A stretch of 64,000 bases of DNA from Phycicoccus jejuensis (GCF_000720925.1 NZ_JOEE01000011.1:30874-94873), one strand, 5' to 3'. Shown: positions 44,381 to 55,485, numbered from the stretch's first letter. Numbers and translations: made by a program. The notes: generated from the sequence alone by a model not told the origin.

Positions 44381-45541
44381 GTGCTGACCCTCCCCGACTT
44401 CCCCTGGGACTCGCTCGCTCCGGCCAAGGAGCGGGCGAGCGCCTTTTCCGACCCCGACCTCGGGCCGGACGCGGGGCACGGGCTCGTCGACCTGTCGGTC
44501 GGCACCCCCGTCGACCCGACCCCCGGGCTCGTGCAGCGCGCGCTCGCCGAGGCGGCGGACGCCCCGGGCTACCCGCAGACCTACGGCACACCGGACCTGC
44601 GCGAGGCCGTGGCCGCCTGGTTCGCGGCGCGGCGCGGCGTGCCGGGGCTCGACCCCGCCGGTGTCCTGCCCACGGTCGGCTCCAAGGAGCTCGTCGCGTG
44701 GCTGCCGACCCTCCTCGGGCTGGGGGAGGGCGACGTCGTCGGCTTCCCGCGCGTCGCCTACCCGACCTACGACGTCGGCGCCCGGCTGGCCCGCGCGGTG
44801 CCGATGGCGGTCGACGCGCTGACCGCCCTCGGTCCGCTCACCCCCGCCACCACGCCGCGGCTGCTGTGGCTCAACACCCCCGGCAACCCGACGGGCAAGG
44901 TCCTCGGTGTCGAGCACCTGCGCAAGGTCGTCGACTGGGCCCGCGAGCACGGCGTGCTCGTCGCCTCCGACGAGTGCTACGCCGAGCTGGACTGGCGTCC
45001 GCGAGAGGCGGGTTCGACCGAACCGCCCACCACGCCCTCGATCCTCGACCCGCGCGTCTGCGGCGGCTCGCACGAGGGGCTGCTCGCCGTCTACTCGCTC
45101 TCCAAGCAGTCCAACCTCGCCGGCTACCGGGCCGCCTTCGTCGCGGGCGACCCCGCCGTCGTGCGGCAGCTCCTCGAGGTGCGCAAGCACGCCGGGATGA
45201 TCGTCCCCTGGCCCGTGCAGCGGGCCCTCGTGGCGGCCCTGTCCGACGCCGGCCACGTCGAGAAGCAGAAGGCGCGCTACGCCGCCCGGCGCGCGGTCCT
45301 GCAGCCGGCCGTCGAGGCCTTCGGGCTGCGCGTCGACGACTCCGAGGCCGGCCTCTACCTCTGGGCCACCGCGGGCGAGGGCTCGCGGACCACCCTCGAC
45401 CGCCTCGCCGACCGGGGCGTGCTCGTGGCCCCCGGGGACTTCTACGGGCCCGCCGGTCGCGAGCACGTGCGCATCGCGCTCACCGCGACCGACGAGCGCA
45501 TCGAGGCCGCCGCCCGTCGTCTGGCCCGACCCGAGCGTTGA
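44381..45541 (+). CDS. dapC: N-succinyldiaminopimelate aminotransferase
   Basis: 386 residues from the GTG at 44381, 4 nt after the ferredoxin stop and with GGAG about 16 nt upstream. Fold-type I aminotransferase: PGYPQTYGTPDLREAVAAWF, NTPGNPTGKVLG, SDECYAELDW, the PLP lysine in VYSLSKQSNLAGYRAAFVAG, and the Arg in HVRIALTAT. The region FPWDSLAPAKERASAFSDPD matches the DapC branch, and other dap genes (dapD, dapE) lie 4-6 kb away. It transfers the amino group to N-succinyl-2-amino-6-ketopimelate in lysine/meso-diaminopimelate synthesis. Confidence 0.9.
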   Translation: MLTLPDFPWDSLAPAKERASAFSDPDLGPDAGHGLVDLSVGTPVDPTPGLVQRALAEAADAPGYPQTYGTPDLREAVAAWFAARRGVPGLDPAGVLPTVGSKELVAWLPTLLGLGEGDVVGFPRVAYPTYDVGARLARAVPMAVDALTALGPLTPATTPRLLWLNTPGNPTGKVLGVEHLRKVVDWAREHGVLVASDECYAELDWRPREAGSTEPPTTPSILDPRVCGGSHEGLLAVYSLSKQSNLAGYRAAFVAGDPAVVRQLLEVRKHAGMIVPWPVQRALVAALSDAGHVEKQKARYAARRAVLQPAVEAFGLRVDDSEAGLYLWATAGEGSRTTLDRLADRGVLVAPGDFYGPAGREHVRIALTATDERIEAAARRLARPER

Positions 45542-45582
45542 ATGTCACGTCGCCCCCGTTTTTTCCACCGGTGACCGGCGGG

Positions 45583-45588
45583 TAGGGT
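45583..45588 (+). promoter_or_regulatory. Candidate gltA -10 element
   Basis: TAGGGT lies 41 nt before the citrate synthase ATG, with a T-run (TTTTTT, 45559-45564) at -35 distance (18 bp). Unlike many genes in this window it leaves a normal 5' leader, and AAGGATC lies just ahead of the ATG as a ribosome site. Confidence 0.4.
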
Positions 45589-45629
45589 CGAAAGGACGCC
45601 CAACGCCCATCGACCCCAAGGATCGCGAC

Positions 45630-46916
<1,287 letters not shown>

Positions 46917-46930
46917 CCGACCGCGCCCGC

Positions 46931-46966
46931 CGACGGCCCGGCACCCCACGGGGTGCCGGGCCGTCG
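46931..46966. terminator. Strong hairpin between gltA and the convergent lysozyme-like gene
   Basis: CGACGGCCCGGCACCCC (46931-46947) pairs with GGGGTGCCGGGCCGTCG (46950-46966); 16 bp can form with a 4-nt loop. It lies 14 nt after gltA and 18 nt before the end of the leftward gene, so it can serve both transcripts. Confidence 0.78.
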
Positions 46967-46984
46967 CGCGTCCGGGGTGAGCCG

Positions 46985-47872
46985 TCAGGCGGCGAGGCGG
47001 ATGACGACCTCGCGGTCGCCGACGCCGCCCCCGTCGGTCCACGTGAACGCCGAGTCGTCCATCGAGCGGTCCCAGTGCAGGCCGTGGGTGCTCACCTGGG
47101 TGGCGCCGGTGTCGGTGGCGCGGGCGACGGCCCACGAGGCGACCGCCCAGGCCTCCTTTGAGGAGCCGGTGCTCACCCGCACCGTCCCGTCGCGCCGGGT
47201 GGCGGTCAGGCCGAAGTCCTTCTTCACGAGGGCGACGAGCGCGTCGGGGTCGCCGGCCGACTCGGGGGCCTTGAGCGCGCACCCGATGCCGCGCGCCGTC
47301 TGGCCGGAGAGCACCGACGCCGTCGTGCGCGCCTTGTCCTCGTGCTGGGCGTAGGCCGACCCGGCGGCCGAGCGCTGCACCTCCTGGGCCGCGACGGCGA
47401 TCTCCATCGAGGTGTAGCCCTTGACCTTCTCGAGCGCGTCGTAGAACTTGTTCGTCGAGTACTCGGGGTCGAGGATCTGCTCGGCCGAGCCCCAGCCCTG
47501 CGAGGGCCGCTGCTGGAACAGGCCGAGGGAGTCCCGGTCGCCGTAGCGCACGTTGCGCACCTTCGACTCCTGCATCGCCGTCGCGAGGGCGATGGAGGCG
47601 GCCCGCGGCGGCAGCCCCCGCTTGACCGCGATCGCGGTGATGGCGGCCGCGTTGCTCGCCTGGTCCGGAGCCCACTCGTGGGTGGTACCGGCGGCGGTGA
47701 CGCGGCACTGCTCGCCGGACACCGCGTGGAGGAGGCGCTGCACGCCGCCCCAGCCGACGACACCGAGCCCGACGACGAGGGCGAGCACGAGCACGGCCGC
47801 GACCCGGCGGCCGCGGCGGGCGGGCCGGCGCTGCTCGGCGAGGGTCACGGAGCCCTTGCGGGTGCGCGGCAT
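46985..47872 (-). CDS. Membrane-anchored lysozyme/transglycosylase-like protein
   Basis: 295 residues. A basic N-terminus is followed by one membrane helix (VAAVLVLALVVGLGVVGWGG), then an extracytoplasmic domain. The stretch ATAMQESKVRNVRYGDRDSL and GLFQQRPSQGWGSAEQILDP is a lysozyme-like fold: Glu in QES at the catalytic position, then G-D-x-D-S-x-G-L-F-Q-Q-R, widespread in actinobacteria and often mislabelled heavy-metal transporter. It probably binds or cleaves peptidoglycan. The C-terminal part (TGSSKEAWAVASWAVARATD) resembles a short alpha/beta tail of unknown role. It is convergent with gltA and upstream of dapD's 3' end. GGAGG lies about 9 nt before the ATG. Confidence 0.78.
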   Translation of the reverse strand: MPRTRKGSVTLAEQRRPARRGRRVAAVLVLALVVGLGVVGWGGVQRLLHAVSGEQCRVTAAGTTHEWAPDQASNAAAITAIAVKRGLPPRAASIALATAMQESKVRNVRYGDRDSLGLFQQRPSQGWGSAEQILDPEYSTNKFYDALEKVKGYTSMEIAVAAQEVQRSAAGSAYAQHEDKARTTASVLSGQTARGIGCALKAPESAGDPDALVALVKKDFGLTATRRDGTVRVSTGSSKEAWAVASWAVARATDTGATQVSTHGLHWDRSMDDSAFTWTDGGGVGDREVVIRLAA

Positions 47873-47921
47873 GGGGGACGGTCCTCCGGGGTACGGGTCT
47901 GGCGGTGGAGCGGGTGGTCGG

Positions 47922-48845
47922 TCAGTCGTTGGCGTGCAGGGCCGAGTTGAGGACGATGCCGTGCCCGTCGCGCGGGCGGGCCTCGACGGTGCCCGTCACC
48001 GAGTTGCGCAGGAAGAGCAGGTTGGACTGCCCGGACAGCTCACGGGCCTTGGTGACCGTGCCGTCCGGCAGCGTCACCTTGGTGCCGGCGGTCAGGTAGA
48101 GCCCGGCCTCCACGACGCAGTCGTCACCGAGGGCGATCCCGAGCCCGGCCTCGGCTCCGAGCAGGCAACGCCTGCCGATGCTCACGCGTTCCGTGCCGCC
48201 GCCGGAGAGGGTCCCCATCGTCGAGGCGCCGCCGCCGATGTCCGAGCCGTCGCCGACGACCACGCCCTGGCTGATCCGGCCCTCGATCATCGAGGACCCG
48301 AGCGTGCCGGCGTTGAAGTTGACGAAGCCCTCGTGCATGACGGTGGTGCCGCTCGCGAGGTGCGCGCCGAGGCGGACCCGGTCGGCGTCGCCGATCCGGA
48401 CGCCGGTGGGCAGGACGTAGTCGACCATCCGCGGGAACTTGTCGACGGCGAGGACCTGGACCGGGCCGCGGGCCTGCATCCGGGCGCGGACGGTCTCGAA
48501 GCCCTCGACGGCGCAGGGCCCCTGGGTGGTCCACACGACGTTGGGGAGCACCCCGAAGAGCCCGTCCAGGTTGAGAGAGTTGGGCTCGGCGAGGCGGTGG
48601 GAGAGCAGGTGCAGGCGCAGGTAGGCGTCCTCCGTCGACGCCGGCGCGGCGTCGAGGTCGACCCGGACGGTCACCGTCTCGCGGGCCACGCCGCGCACCT
48701 CGTCGGCGACCGCGAGGGCCCGCAGCTCCTCGGGGGCCTCGGAGCCGCCGGGCTCGCCGAGGGCGGGGGCGGGGAACCAGGCGTCGAGGACGGTGCCCTC
48801 GGCCGTGCGGGTCAGGAGGCCGTGGCCCCAGGCGGTGCGCGTCAT
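47922..48845 (-). CDS. dapD: Tetrahydrodipicolinate N-succinyltransferase
   Basis: 307 residues from the ATG at 48845. The C-terminal half is a left-handed beta-helix of hexapeptide repeats ([60 protein letters not shown]). [20 protein letters not shown] and [20 protein letters not shown] match the actinobacterial DapD group. It succinylates tetrahydrodipicolinate, the step before DapC. TAGGCT 7 nt before the ATG fits a leaderless promoter, though GGAG in the same interval could also act as a ribosome site. It is divergent from dapE, 69 bp between starts. Confidence 0.93.
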   Translation of the reverse strand: MTRTAWGHGLLTRTAEGTVLDAWFPAPALGEPGGSEAPEELRALAVADEVRGVARETVTVRVDLDAAPASTEDAYLRLHLLSHRLAEPNSLNLDGLFGVLPNVVWTTQGPCAVEGFETVRARMQARGPVQVLAVDKFPRMVDYVLPTGVRIGDADRVRLGAHLASGTTVMHEGFVNFNAGTLGSSMIEGRISQGVVVGDGSDIGGGASTMGTLSGGGTERVSIGRRCLLGAEAGLGIALGDDCVVEAGLYLTAGTKVTLPDGTVTKARELSGQSNLLFLRNSVTGTVEARPRDGHGIVLNSALHAND

Positions 48846-48852
48846 GGTCTCC

Positions 48853-48858
48853 AGCCTA
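48853..48858 (-). promoter_or_regulatory. Candidate dapD -10 (leaderless)
   Basis: TAGGCT on the minus strand ends 7 nt before the dapD ATG (48845), placing the predicted +1 at or one base before the start codon. Confidence 0.45.
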
Positions 48859-48902
48859 CGGGGGCGGCCCGGGCGCCCCGGACGACCCCGCCGAGCGCTC
48901 AC

Positions 48903-48908
48903 TAGGGT
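48903..48908 (+). promoter_or_regulatory. Candidate dapE -10 (leaderless)
   Basis: TAGGGT ends 6 nt before the dapE ATG (48915). No ribosome site separates them. With the dapD element on the other strand it makes a compact divergent pair. Confidence 0.5.
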
Positions 48909-48914
48909 GTCGGC

Positions 48915-50021
48915 ATGACCGGTCCCACGCCCGTCCTCGACCTCTCCCTCGACGTCACGAGCCTCACAGCGCAGGTCTGCGACGTCCCGTCGGTCAGCCT
49001 CGACGAGGCGGCCCTCGCGGACGCCGTCGAGGCCGCCGTCCGCGCCGTCGGCCGCCTCGAGGTCACGCGCCTCGGCAACACGGTCGTCGCACGCACCGAG
49101 CTCGGTCGAGCCGAGCGCGTCGTCCTCGCCGGCCACCTCGACACCGTCCCCCTGACGAGCGACCCGGCCAACCTGCCGACCCGCCGCGTCCCCGGCGCAG
49201 ACGGCGAGGTCCTGTGGGGCCGCGGCACGGTCGACATGAAGGGAGGGGTGGCGGTGATGCTCCGCGTCCTCCACGAGGTCGCCGAGCCGAACCGCGACAT
49301 CACGTACGTCTTCTACGAGGGAGAGGAGATCGACAGCGAGTTCAACGGGCTGCTCCACGTCGAGCAGCAGGCGCCGCACCTCGTCCAGGACGCCGACTTC
49401 GCCGTGCTCCTCGAGCCGACCGACGGCCGCGTCGAGGGCGGCTGCAAGGGCACGCTGCGGGCCGAGGTGTCGACCAAGGGGATCGCGGCGCACTCGGCGC
49501 GCCCGTGGAAGGGCCACAACGCCATCCACGACGCCGCCGAGGTGCTGGCCCGGCTCGTCGCCTACCGGCCGCGGACGGTCGAGGTCGACGGGCTCGAGTT
49601 CGCCGAGGCGCTCAACGCCGTCAAGGTCGAGGGCGGCATCGCCGGCAACGTCATCCCCGACCGCTGCGTCGTCACCGTCAACTACCGCTATGCGCCCTCG
49701 CTGTCGCCGGAGGAGGCCGAGGCGCACGTCCGGGAGGTCTTCGACGGCTTCGAGGTGAGCGTCGGCGACAACGCCGGTGGCGCGCGTCCCGGCCTGCACC
49801 TGCCCGCGGCGAAGGCGTTCGTCGAGGCCCTCGACCTGCCGGTCCTCGCCAAGCAGGGCTGGACCGACGTCGCCCGCTTCTCGGCGATGGGCGTGCCGGC
49901 CGTCAACTTCGGCCCGGGCGACCCCAACCTCGCCCACATGGACGACGAGCAGTGCCCGGTGGCGCAGTACGACGCCTGCGAGGCCGCCCTCCTGCGCTGG
50001 CTGCGCGGGTCGGACGGGTGA
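48915..50021 (+). CDS. dapE: Succinyl-diaminopimelate desuccinylase
   Basis: 368 residues, M20 metallopeptidase family. Metal site: [28 protein letters not shown], the catalytic Glu-Glu in [14 protein letters not shown], then [16 protein letters not shown]; dimerisation domain [20 protein letters not shown]; final His in [11 protein letters not shown]. It removes succinate from N-succinyl-LL-diaminopimelate. With dapC and dapD it completes the succinylase branch within 5.7 kb. Confidence 0.94.
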   Translation: MTGPTPVLDLSLDVTSLTAQVCDVPSVSLDEAALADAVEAAVRAVGRLEVTRLGNTVVARTELGRAERVVLAGHLDTVPLTSDPANLPTRRVPGADGEVLWGRGTVDMKGGVAVMLRVLHEVAEPNRDITYVFYEGEEIDSEFNGLLHVEQQAPHLVQDADFAVLLEPTDGRVEGGCKGTLRAEVSTKGIAAHSARPWKGHNAIHDAAEVLARLVAYRPRTVEVDGLEFAEALNAVKVEGGIAGNVIPDRCVVTVNYRYAPSLSPEEAEAHVREVFDGFEVSVGDNAGGARPGLHLPAAKAFVEALDLPVLAKQGWTDVARFSAMGVPAVNFGPGDPNLAHMDDEQCPVAQYDACEAALLRWLRGSDG

Positions 50022-50027
50022 GCCACC

Positions 50028-50033
50028 TAGGCT
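50028..50033 (+). promoter_or_regulatory. Candidate LOG-gene -10 (leaderless GTG)
   Basis: TAGGCT ends 6 nt before the GTG at 50040, overlapping the region just after the dapE stop. There is no Shine-Dalgarno sequence. Confidence 0.45.
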
Positions 50034-50039
50034 GACGCC

Positions 50040-50822
<783 letters not shown>

Positions 50823-50857
50823 CACCGAGGACCCGGCCGGGCCGCAGGTCCGGATCG

Positions 50858-50863
50858 TAGGAT
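50858..50863 (+). promoter_or_regulatory. Candidate DivIVA-gene -10 (leaderless GTG)
   Basis: TAGGAT ends 7 nt before the GTG at 50871, with no ribosome site between them. Confidence 0.45.
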
Positions 50864-50870
50864 CCCCCTC

Positions 50871-51200
50871 GTGGTCCCGGTCCTGCTCGCCCTCGTCGCG
50901 CTGGCGCTCGTCGCCGTCGTGGCCCTCGTGGCGACCGGCCGCCTGCGCGTCGACCCCCTCGCCGACGCCGTGACGACCACGCCCGACCACGGCCTGCCGC
51001 CCGAGCCGGCGGCCGCCGACGTGCGCTCCGTCCGCTTCGACACCGCCGCCCGCGGCTACCGGATGGACGAGGTCGACGCCCACCTGCTCGACCTCGCCGA
51101 CACCCTCGCGGCGCGTGAGCGCGACGTCGCCGAGCTGCGGGGCGACGCCGCGGCGCCGGCCCCCGCCGACCCGACCGACCCCACCTCCCGGGAGACCTGA
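50871..51200 (+). CDS. Small DivIVA-domain membrane protein
   Basis: 109 residues from GTG 50871. One N-terminal membrane helix ([20 protein letters not shown]) is followed by a linker and a DivIVA-like coil: [20 protein letters not shown], then [18 protein letters not shown]. The R-F-x-x-A-x-R-G-Y-x-M-x-E-V-D signature matches the DivIVA/Wag31 N-terminal lipid-binding segment. It is likely a polar or septal growth accessory factor. The stop overlaps the next ATG (TGATG). A related segment recurs at the start of the large fusion protein encoded two genes on (51634). Confidence 0.85.
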   Translation: MVPVLLALVALALVAVVALVATGRLRVDPLADAVTTTPDHGLPPEPAAADVRSVRFDTAARGYRMDEVDAHLLDLADTLAARERDVAELRGDAAAPAPADPTDPTSRET

Positions 51201-51637
51201 TGGCCTTCACGATCCGCCGCGCGAGCGACCTGCCCCGCGAGGCCGCCTGGGACGCCGTGACCGACCTGCGCGCCCACACCGCCCACGTCCCGCTCACCGA
51301 CGTCGAGGTGCCCGACGGCGGCCTCGCCCTCGGGGCCGAGGTCAACGCGGTCACCCGCCTCGGGCCGGTCGCCGGCTCGGACCGGATGCTCGTCACCGCG
51401 CTCGAGCCCGGGCGCCGGCTGCGGCTGGTCAAGACCGGCTGGTTCCTGCGCGGCTGGGCCGACATCACCGTCGACGACGACCCCGCCGGCAGCCGCGTCA
51501 CGTGGACCGAGGAGATCTGGCTCCCCGGCCTGCGCCGCCTGACGCGCCCGGTCGGCGACCGCCTCGGACCGCTGCTGTTCGGCAAGGTCGTCGAGGGCCT
51601 CGTGGCCGGCGCCGAGCGCCGTCGGGGCGGCTCGTGA
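51200..51637 (+). CDS. SRPBCC-fold (polyketide cyclase-like) protein
   Basis: 145 residues. [20 protein letters not shown], then [56 protein letters not shown] and [10 protein letters not shown] form the helix-grip (START/SRPBCC) pattern that binds hydrophobic ligands. There is no signal peptide. It lies between two DivIVA-domain genes with coupled starts on both sides. Its ligand is unknown. Confidence 0.85.
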   Translation: MAFTIRRASDLPREAAWDAVTDLRAHTAHVPLTDVEVPDGGLALGAEVNAVTRLGPVAGSDRMLVTALEPGRRLRLVKTGWFLRGWADITVDDDPAGSRVTWTEEIWLPGLRRLTRPVGDRLGPLLFGKVVEGLVAGAERRRGGS

Positions 51638-53691
51638 CCTGGTCGGTCCTCGCGGCGGTCCTCGGTGTCGGCGCGGTCCTCGGCGCGGCGTGGTGGCTGG
51701 GCCGCCAGCGGACGGACGACGAGGTGCTCGTCGACGACCCGCGGGCCGGCACCTACCGCACGGCCTTCCGGGGCTACCGCACCGACCAGGTCGACGAGGT
51801 CGTCGACCGGCTCGAGGCCCGCATCGCCGAGCGCGAGGCCGAGCTGCGGGTGCTGCGCGGCGAGGCGCCGCCGGCGCCCGCCGCCCCGACGGGGGCGGGG
51901 GAGGACGAGCCGCCCCCTCGAGGACGTCCGGCACCCGGGCGTGACCCGGTTGCCGGACGCCCCGCGCCGCTGCGCCGCACCGACCTCCTCGCCCCGCTGG
52001 CCTACCTCCTCGTCGCGGCCTACGTGACGATGCACCTGCTCGGCGCGGTCCGCACCGGCTACCTGTCGCAGGGCGTGCAGGACCAGCAGGCCTTCGAGTG
52101 GTACTTCGGGGCGACCGCGCACAACCTCGCCACGCTCTCCAACCCGCTGCTCAGCGACCTCCAGAACTTCCCGACGGGCGTCAACCTCATGGCCAACGCC
52201 GCGGTCCTCGGGCTCGGGGTGCCGCTGACCCCGCTCACCCTCCTCGCCGGGCCGGAGGTCACCTTCGTCCTCGTCGAGCTCCTCGGCCTGGCCCTGACGG
52301 CGAGCGGCTGGTACTGGCTCGTGCGCCGGCGGCTCGCGGTGCACCCGCTCGCCGCCTTCCTCGGGGGGGCGCTCGCGGGGTTCGGCCCGGGGATGGTCAG
52401 CCACGCCAACGGGCACCCCAACTTCGTCGTCCAGGCCCTCGTGCCGGTGATCGTCGACCGGGTGCTGCGGCTCGCCGAGGGGCGCCGTCCGATGCGCGAC
52501 GGGGTCGTCCTCGGGCTGCTCGTCGCGTGGCAGGTGCTCATCGGCGAGGAGGTGCTGCTGCTCACGGCGGTCGGGCTGCTCGTCGGTGGCGTCGTGTGGG
52601 CCGCCCACGGGCGCGTCCGCTGGCGCCCGCTCCTCACCGGCGGCGGGGTGGCCGGCCTCGTCGCCCTCGTGCTCGTGGGCTTCCCCCTCTGGTGGCAGTT
52701 CCTCGGCCCGCAGAGCTACGCCTCCATCTGGCACCCGCCCGGCGGCAACGACCTCGCCCAGCTGTGGGGGAGGGCCACGCGCACCGTGGGGGCGGACCCG
52801 TGGGCGTCCGCGGCCCTCTCGATGAACCGCACCGAGGAGAACTCGTTCTTCGGCGTCGCCCTCTGGGTGGCCGTCGGGCTCACCGTGGTCGCGCTGTGGC
52901 GCAGCGTCGTCGTCCGGGCGCTGGCGGCGGTCGTCGTCGTCACCTGCTGGCTCTCGCTCGGCGAGGAGGTCACCCTCCACGGCACGGCGCTCGGCATACC
53001 CGGGCCGTGGGCGCTCCTCGAGCTCGTGCCCGTCGTCCAGAACGTCCTGCCGACCCGGTTCACCCTCGTCGCCCTCCCGGTGCTCGGGGTGCTCCTCGCC
53101 CTCGGCGTCGAGCACCTGCGGCGGGCCGTCGACCGGTTCGCCGACCAGCCCGGGCCCGGGCTCGCGCTCGGTCTCGCCGCAGGAGTCGTCGCCCTGCTGC
53201 CCGTCGTCCCGACCCCCCTCGTCGTCGACCCGCGTCCCGTCGTCCCCGCGTTCTTCACGCAGGGCACGTGGCGTGAGCACGTCGACGACGGCGGCTCGGT
53301 CCTCGCGGTGCCCCCGCCGAACGTCGCCGACGCGCGCGCCCTGGAGTGGCAGGCCGCCGCCCGCTGGGGCTTCCCCGTCGTCGCCGGCTACTTCGTCGGC
53401 CCGAACGGGGGCCCCGACCGGGGCGGCCAGTACGGCGCCACCCCGACCGGGCTCACCGTGTGGCTGGCTCAGGTCGCGCAGACCGACGTCGTCGTCCCCG
53501 CGAGCGCGCAGGAGCGGGCCGGCTTCGTCGAGAACCTGCGCGACGGGCGCGTCGACGCCGTCGTCCTGCCCGACGACCGCCCGGCGGCCGGCTCCCTGCG
53601 AGACTCTCTCGTGACGCTCCTCGGTGACCCGCAGCACCTCGACGGGGTGTATCTCTGGGACGTGAGGAGGCTGACCGATGGCGCAGGCTGA
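51634..53691 (+). CDS. DivIVA-segment / polytopic membrane protein fusion
   Basis: 685 residues from GTG 51634 (GTGA overlap). Residues 1-85 mirror the small DivIVA protein: a membrane helix (VLAAVLGVGAVLGAAWWLG), then YRTAFRGYRTDQVDEVVDRL and EARIAEREAELRVLRGEA. After a Pro/Gly linker (about 85-112) a polytopic protein with about ten helices begins LLAPLAYLLVAAYVTMHLLG and continues HNLATLSNPLLSDLQNFPTG and LVPVVQNVLPTRFTLVALPV, ending in a soluble domain (NVADARALEWQAAARWGFPV). The second part resembles GT-C-type glycosyltransferases or their YfhO-like relatives. The linker's third-base bias is better in another frame (51917-51968), so the fusion may be recent, compensated or an error. Its end overlaps the next gene by 14 bp. 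Confidence 0.7.
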   Translation: MTWSVLAAVLGVGAVLGAAWWLGRQRTDDEVLVDDPRAGTYRTAFRGYRTDQVDEVVDRLEARIAEREAELRVLRGEAPPAPAAPTGAGEDEPPPRGRPAPGRDPVAGRPAPLRRTDLLAPLAYLLVAAYVTMHLLGAVRTGYLSQGVQDQQAFEWYFGATAHNLATLSNPLLSDLQNFPTGVNLMANAAVLGLGVPLTPLTLLAGPEVTFVLVELLGLALTASGWYWLVRRRLAVHPLAAFLGGALAGFGPGMVSHANGHPNFVVQALVPVIVDRVLRLAEGRRPMRDGVVLGLLVAWQVLIGEEVLLLTAVGLLVGGVVWAAHGRVRWRPLLTGGGVAGLVALVLVGFPLWWQFLGPQSYASIWHPPGGNDLAQLWGRATRTVGADPWASAALSMNRTEENSFFGVALWVAVGLTVVALWRSVVVRALAAVVVVTCWLSLGEEVTLHGTALGIPGPWALLELVPVVQNVLPTRFTLVALPVLGVLLALGVEHLRRAVDRFADQPGPGLALGLAAGVVALLPVVPTPLVVDPRPVVPAFFTQGTWREHVDDGGSVLAVPPPNVADARALEWQAAARWGFPVVAGYFVGPNGGPDRGGQYGATPTGLTVWLAQVAQTDVVVPASAQERAGFVENLRDGRVDAVVLPDDRPAAGSLRDSLVTLLGDPQHLDGVYLWDVRRLTDGAG

Positions 53692-55000
53692 GCTGGCCCC
53701 CGCCACCGAGGCCGTGACCGGCACCGGTCGCGGCCCGCTGCTGCGCCGCCTCGCGACCTCCGCCGGGCGGCACGAGCTCGCCGGGCGCGCCCTCCAGCGG
53801 CCGGTCCTCACCATCCTCGCCGTGTACGCCGTCTCGCGGGTCGTCGCCCTCGCGGCGCTCTGGGTCGCCGCGACCTGGTTCCAGAACCCCGCGGGCGTCG
53901 GCCACCAGGACCCCACCGTCGGCGACCTCGTCGGGCTCTGGGACGGCGTCTGGTACCACCGCATCGTCGAGGACGGCTACCCCGTCCCGCTGCCGCGCGA
54001 CGCCGACAACGGGCGGATCACCTACAGCGCGTGGGCCTTCTACCCGCTCTACCCCTACCTCGTGAAGGGGCTGATGTTCACCGGGATGTCCTTCGAGGTC
54101 GCGGGGGTCGTCCTCAACCTCGTCCTCGGCGCCGTCGGGGCCGTGCTCATCCACGCGCTCTTCCGCAGCACCTACCACGCGGCGCGCCAGCCGCAGCGCG
54201 AGCGCCTCGCCCTCGTCGCCGCGTGCCTCTGGTGCTTCTACCCGACGACGTCGATCATGCTCAAGCCGTACACCGAGGCGCTCGCCGTGGCCCTCGTCGC
54301 CGCCGCGCTGCTCGTCCTCGTGCGGCGCCACTACCTCCTCGTGGCGGCGGTCGCCCTGCCCCTCGGCTTCACGCGCGGCGTCGCCCCGGCCCTCGGGCTC
54401 GCGGTGCTCATCCACCTCGGGGTCCGCTGGCGCGAGGAGCGGGCCGCCGGGCTGCGCCCGCTCGCCGGGCAGTGGCCGCGGATCGTCGTCATGCTCGCCT
54501 CGGTCGGCGTCAGCGCGATCGCGTGGCCGGCCGTCGCCGGGTTCGCCACCGGCGTCCCGACCGCGTTCTTCGACGTGCAGGCCGCGTGGGGCCAGAAGCC
54601 CGCCGACGGCCCGTTCGTCCTGTGGTTCCAGTGGGCCTGGGACGGCAAGGGCCTGGCCGGCGTGCTCGTCCTCGTCGCCCTCGCCGCCACCTACGTCGCG
54701 CTCGTCCTCGGCCGGCACGGGCGCTGGATGAGCGTCGAGATGCGCGTGTGGGCCCTCGCCTACCCGTTCTTCCTCTTCGCCGTCGTCCGGCCGATCACCT
54801 CGATGTGGCGCTTCCTCCTCCTCGACATGCCGCTGGCCGCGCTCGTGGCGTCGGTCGCGATGCGCACGGCCGACGGCGGGCAGGTCGTGCCGCACTGGAA
54901 ACGGCGGGTGGCCGTCGTCGTCGTGGTCCTCGTCGGCGGCATCCTCTGGTGGACCTGCAGCCTCCTCACGTACACCCCGTGGGGCTCCTTCCCCCCGTGA
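53678..55000 (+). CDS. PIG-V-like mannosyltransferase family protein
   Basis: 440 residues, about ten membrane helices. The first lumenal loop has GLWDGVWYHRIVEDGYP, the W-D-x-x-W/H-Y pattern of GT-C mannosyltransferases (PIG-V/GPI-mannosyltransferase-2-like), followed by SAWAFYPLYPYLVKGLMFTG and CFYPTTSIMLKPYTEALAVA. These use polyprenyl-phosphate mannose to add mannose outside the membrane, for lipoglycans or glycoproteins. It overlaps the fusion gene by 14 bp, so the two are probably made together; with the LpqW-like protein it suggests an actively mannosylated envelope. Confidence 0.85.
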   Translation: MAQAELAPATEAVTGTGRGPLLRRLATSAGRHELAGRALQRPVLTILAVYAVSRVVALAALWVAATWFQNPAGVGHQDPTVGDLVGLWDGVWYHRIVEDGYPVPLPRDADNGRITYSAWAFYPLYPYLVKGLMFTGMSFEVAGVVLNLVLGAVGAVLIHALFRSTYHAARQPQRERLALVAACLWCFYPTTSIMLKPYTEALAVALVAAALLVLVRRHYLLVAAVALPLGFTRGVAPALGLAVLIHLGVRWREERAAGLRPLAGQWPRIVVMLASVGVSAIAWPAVAGFATGVPTAFFDVQAAWGQKPADGPFVLWFQWAWDGKGLAGVLVLVALAATYVALVLGRHGRWMSVEMRVWALAYPFFLFAVVRPITSMWRFLLLDMPLAALVASVAMRTADGGQVVPHWKRRVAVVVVVLVGGILWWTCSLLTYTPWGSFPP

Positions 55001-55125
55001 CGTGCGGGTTCGGATTTCGCCACGCCGCAAGCCTGCTGCGATAATGGTCTCCGAGTCTCGGCGGTCCGGCGTCGAGCAGGACGCGGCGCGACCCACGCTG
55101 CCGCGACGAAGAAGGGAATCACGCC

Positions 55126-55296
55126 ATGGCGGCAATGAAGCCGAGGACGGGCGACGGCCCGCTCGAGGTCACCAAGGAAGGTCGCGGCATCGTGCTGCGC
55201 ATGCCCCTCGAGGGCGGTGGGCGGCTCGTCGTCGAGATGACCCCCGACGAGGTGCGCGCGCTGGGCGAGGCCATCGACAACTGCGACGGTCTCTGA
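55126..55296 (+). CDS. DUF3117 small conserved protein
   Basis: 56 residues: MAAMKPRTGDGPLEVTKEGR and GIVLRMPLEGGGRLVVEMTP, then DEVRALGEAIDNCDGL. This is the highly conserved actinobacterial DUF3117 protein. GAAGGGA lies about 9 nt before the ATG. Function is unknown; the short beta-sheet plus helix suggests a small binding module. A strong hairpin follows. Confidence 0.9.
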   Translation: MAAMKPRTGDGPLEVTKEGRGIVLRMPLEGGGRLVVEMTPDEVRALGEAIDNCDGL

Positions 55297-55309
55297 CCGG
55301 CAGGCCGCC

Positions 55310-55348
55310 GACGGGAGCCCCCACCGATCATCCGGTGGGGGCTCCGTC
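55310..55348 (+). terminator. Hairpin after the DUF3117 gene
   Basis: GACGGGAGCCCCCACCG (55310-55326) pairs with CGGTGGGGGCTCCGTC (55333-55348), with one bulged base and a 6-nt loop (ATCATC), 13 nt after the stop codon. Confidence 0.72.
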
Positions 55349-55485
55349 GTGTCCGGGGGAGGTGTCGCGGCGAGCGTGCGGGGTACGCGGTGAGACGGTG
55401 TGGCGCCGCCGCGCCGCCCCCGCCTACGGTCGAGGGCCACGACACGACGACCCGCCGGGACACGGCGGCCGAGGAGGACCCACGG

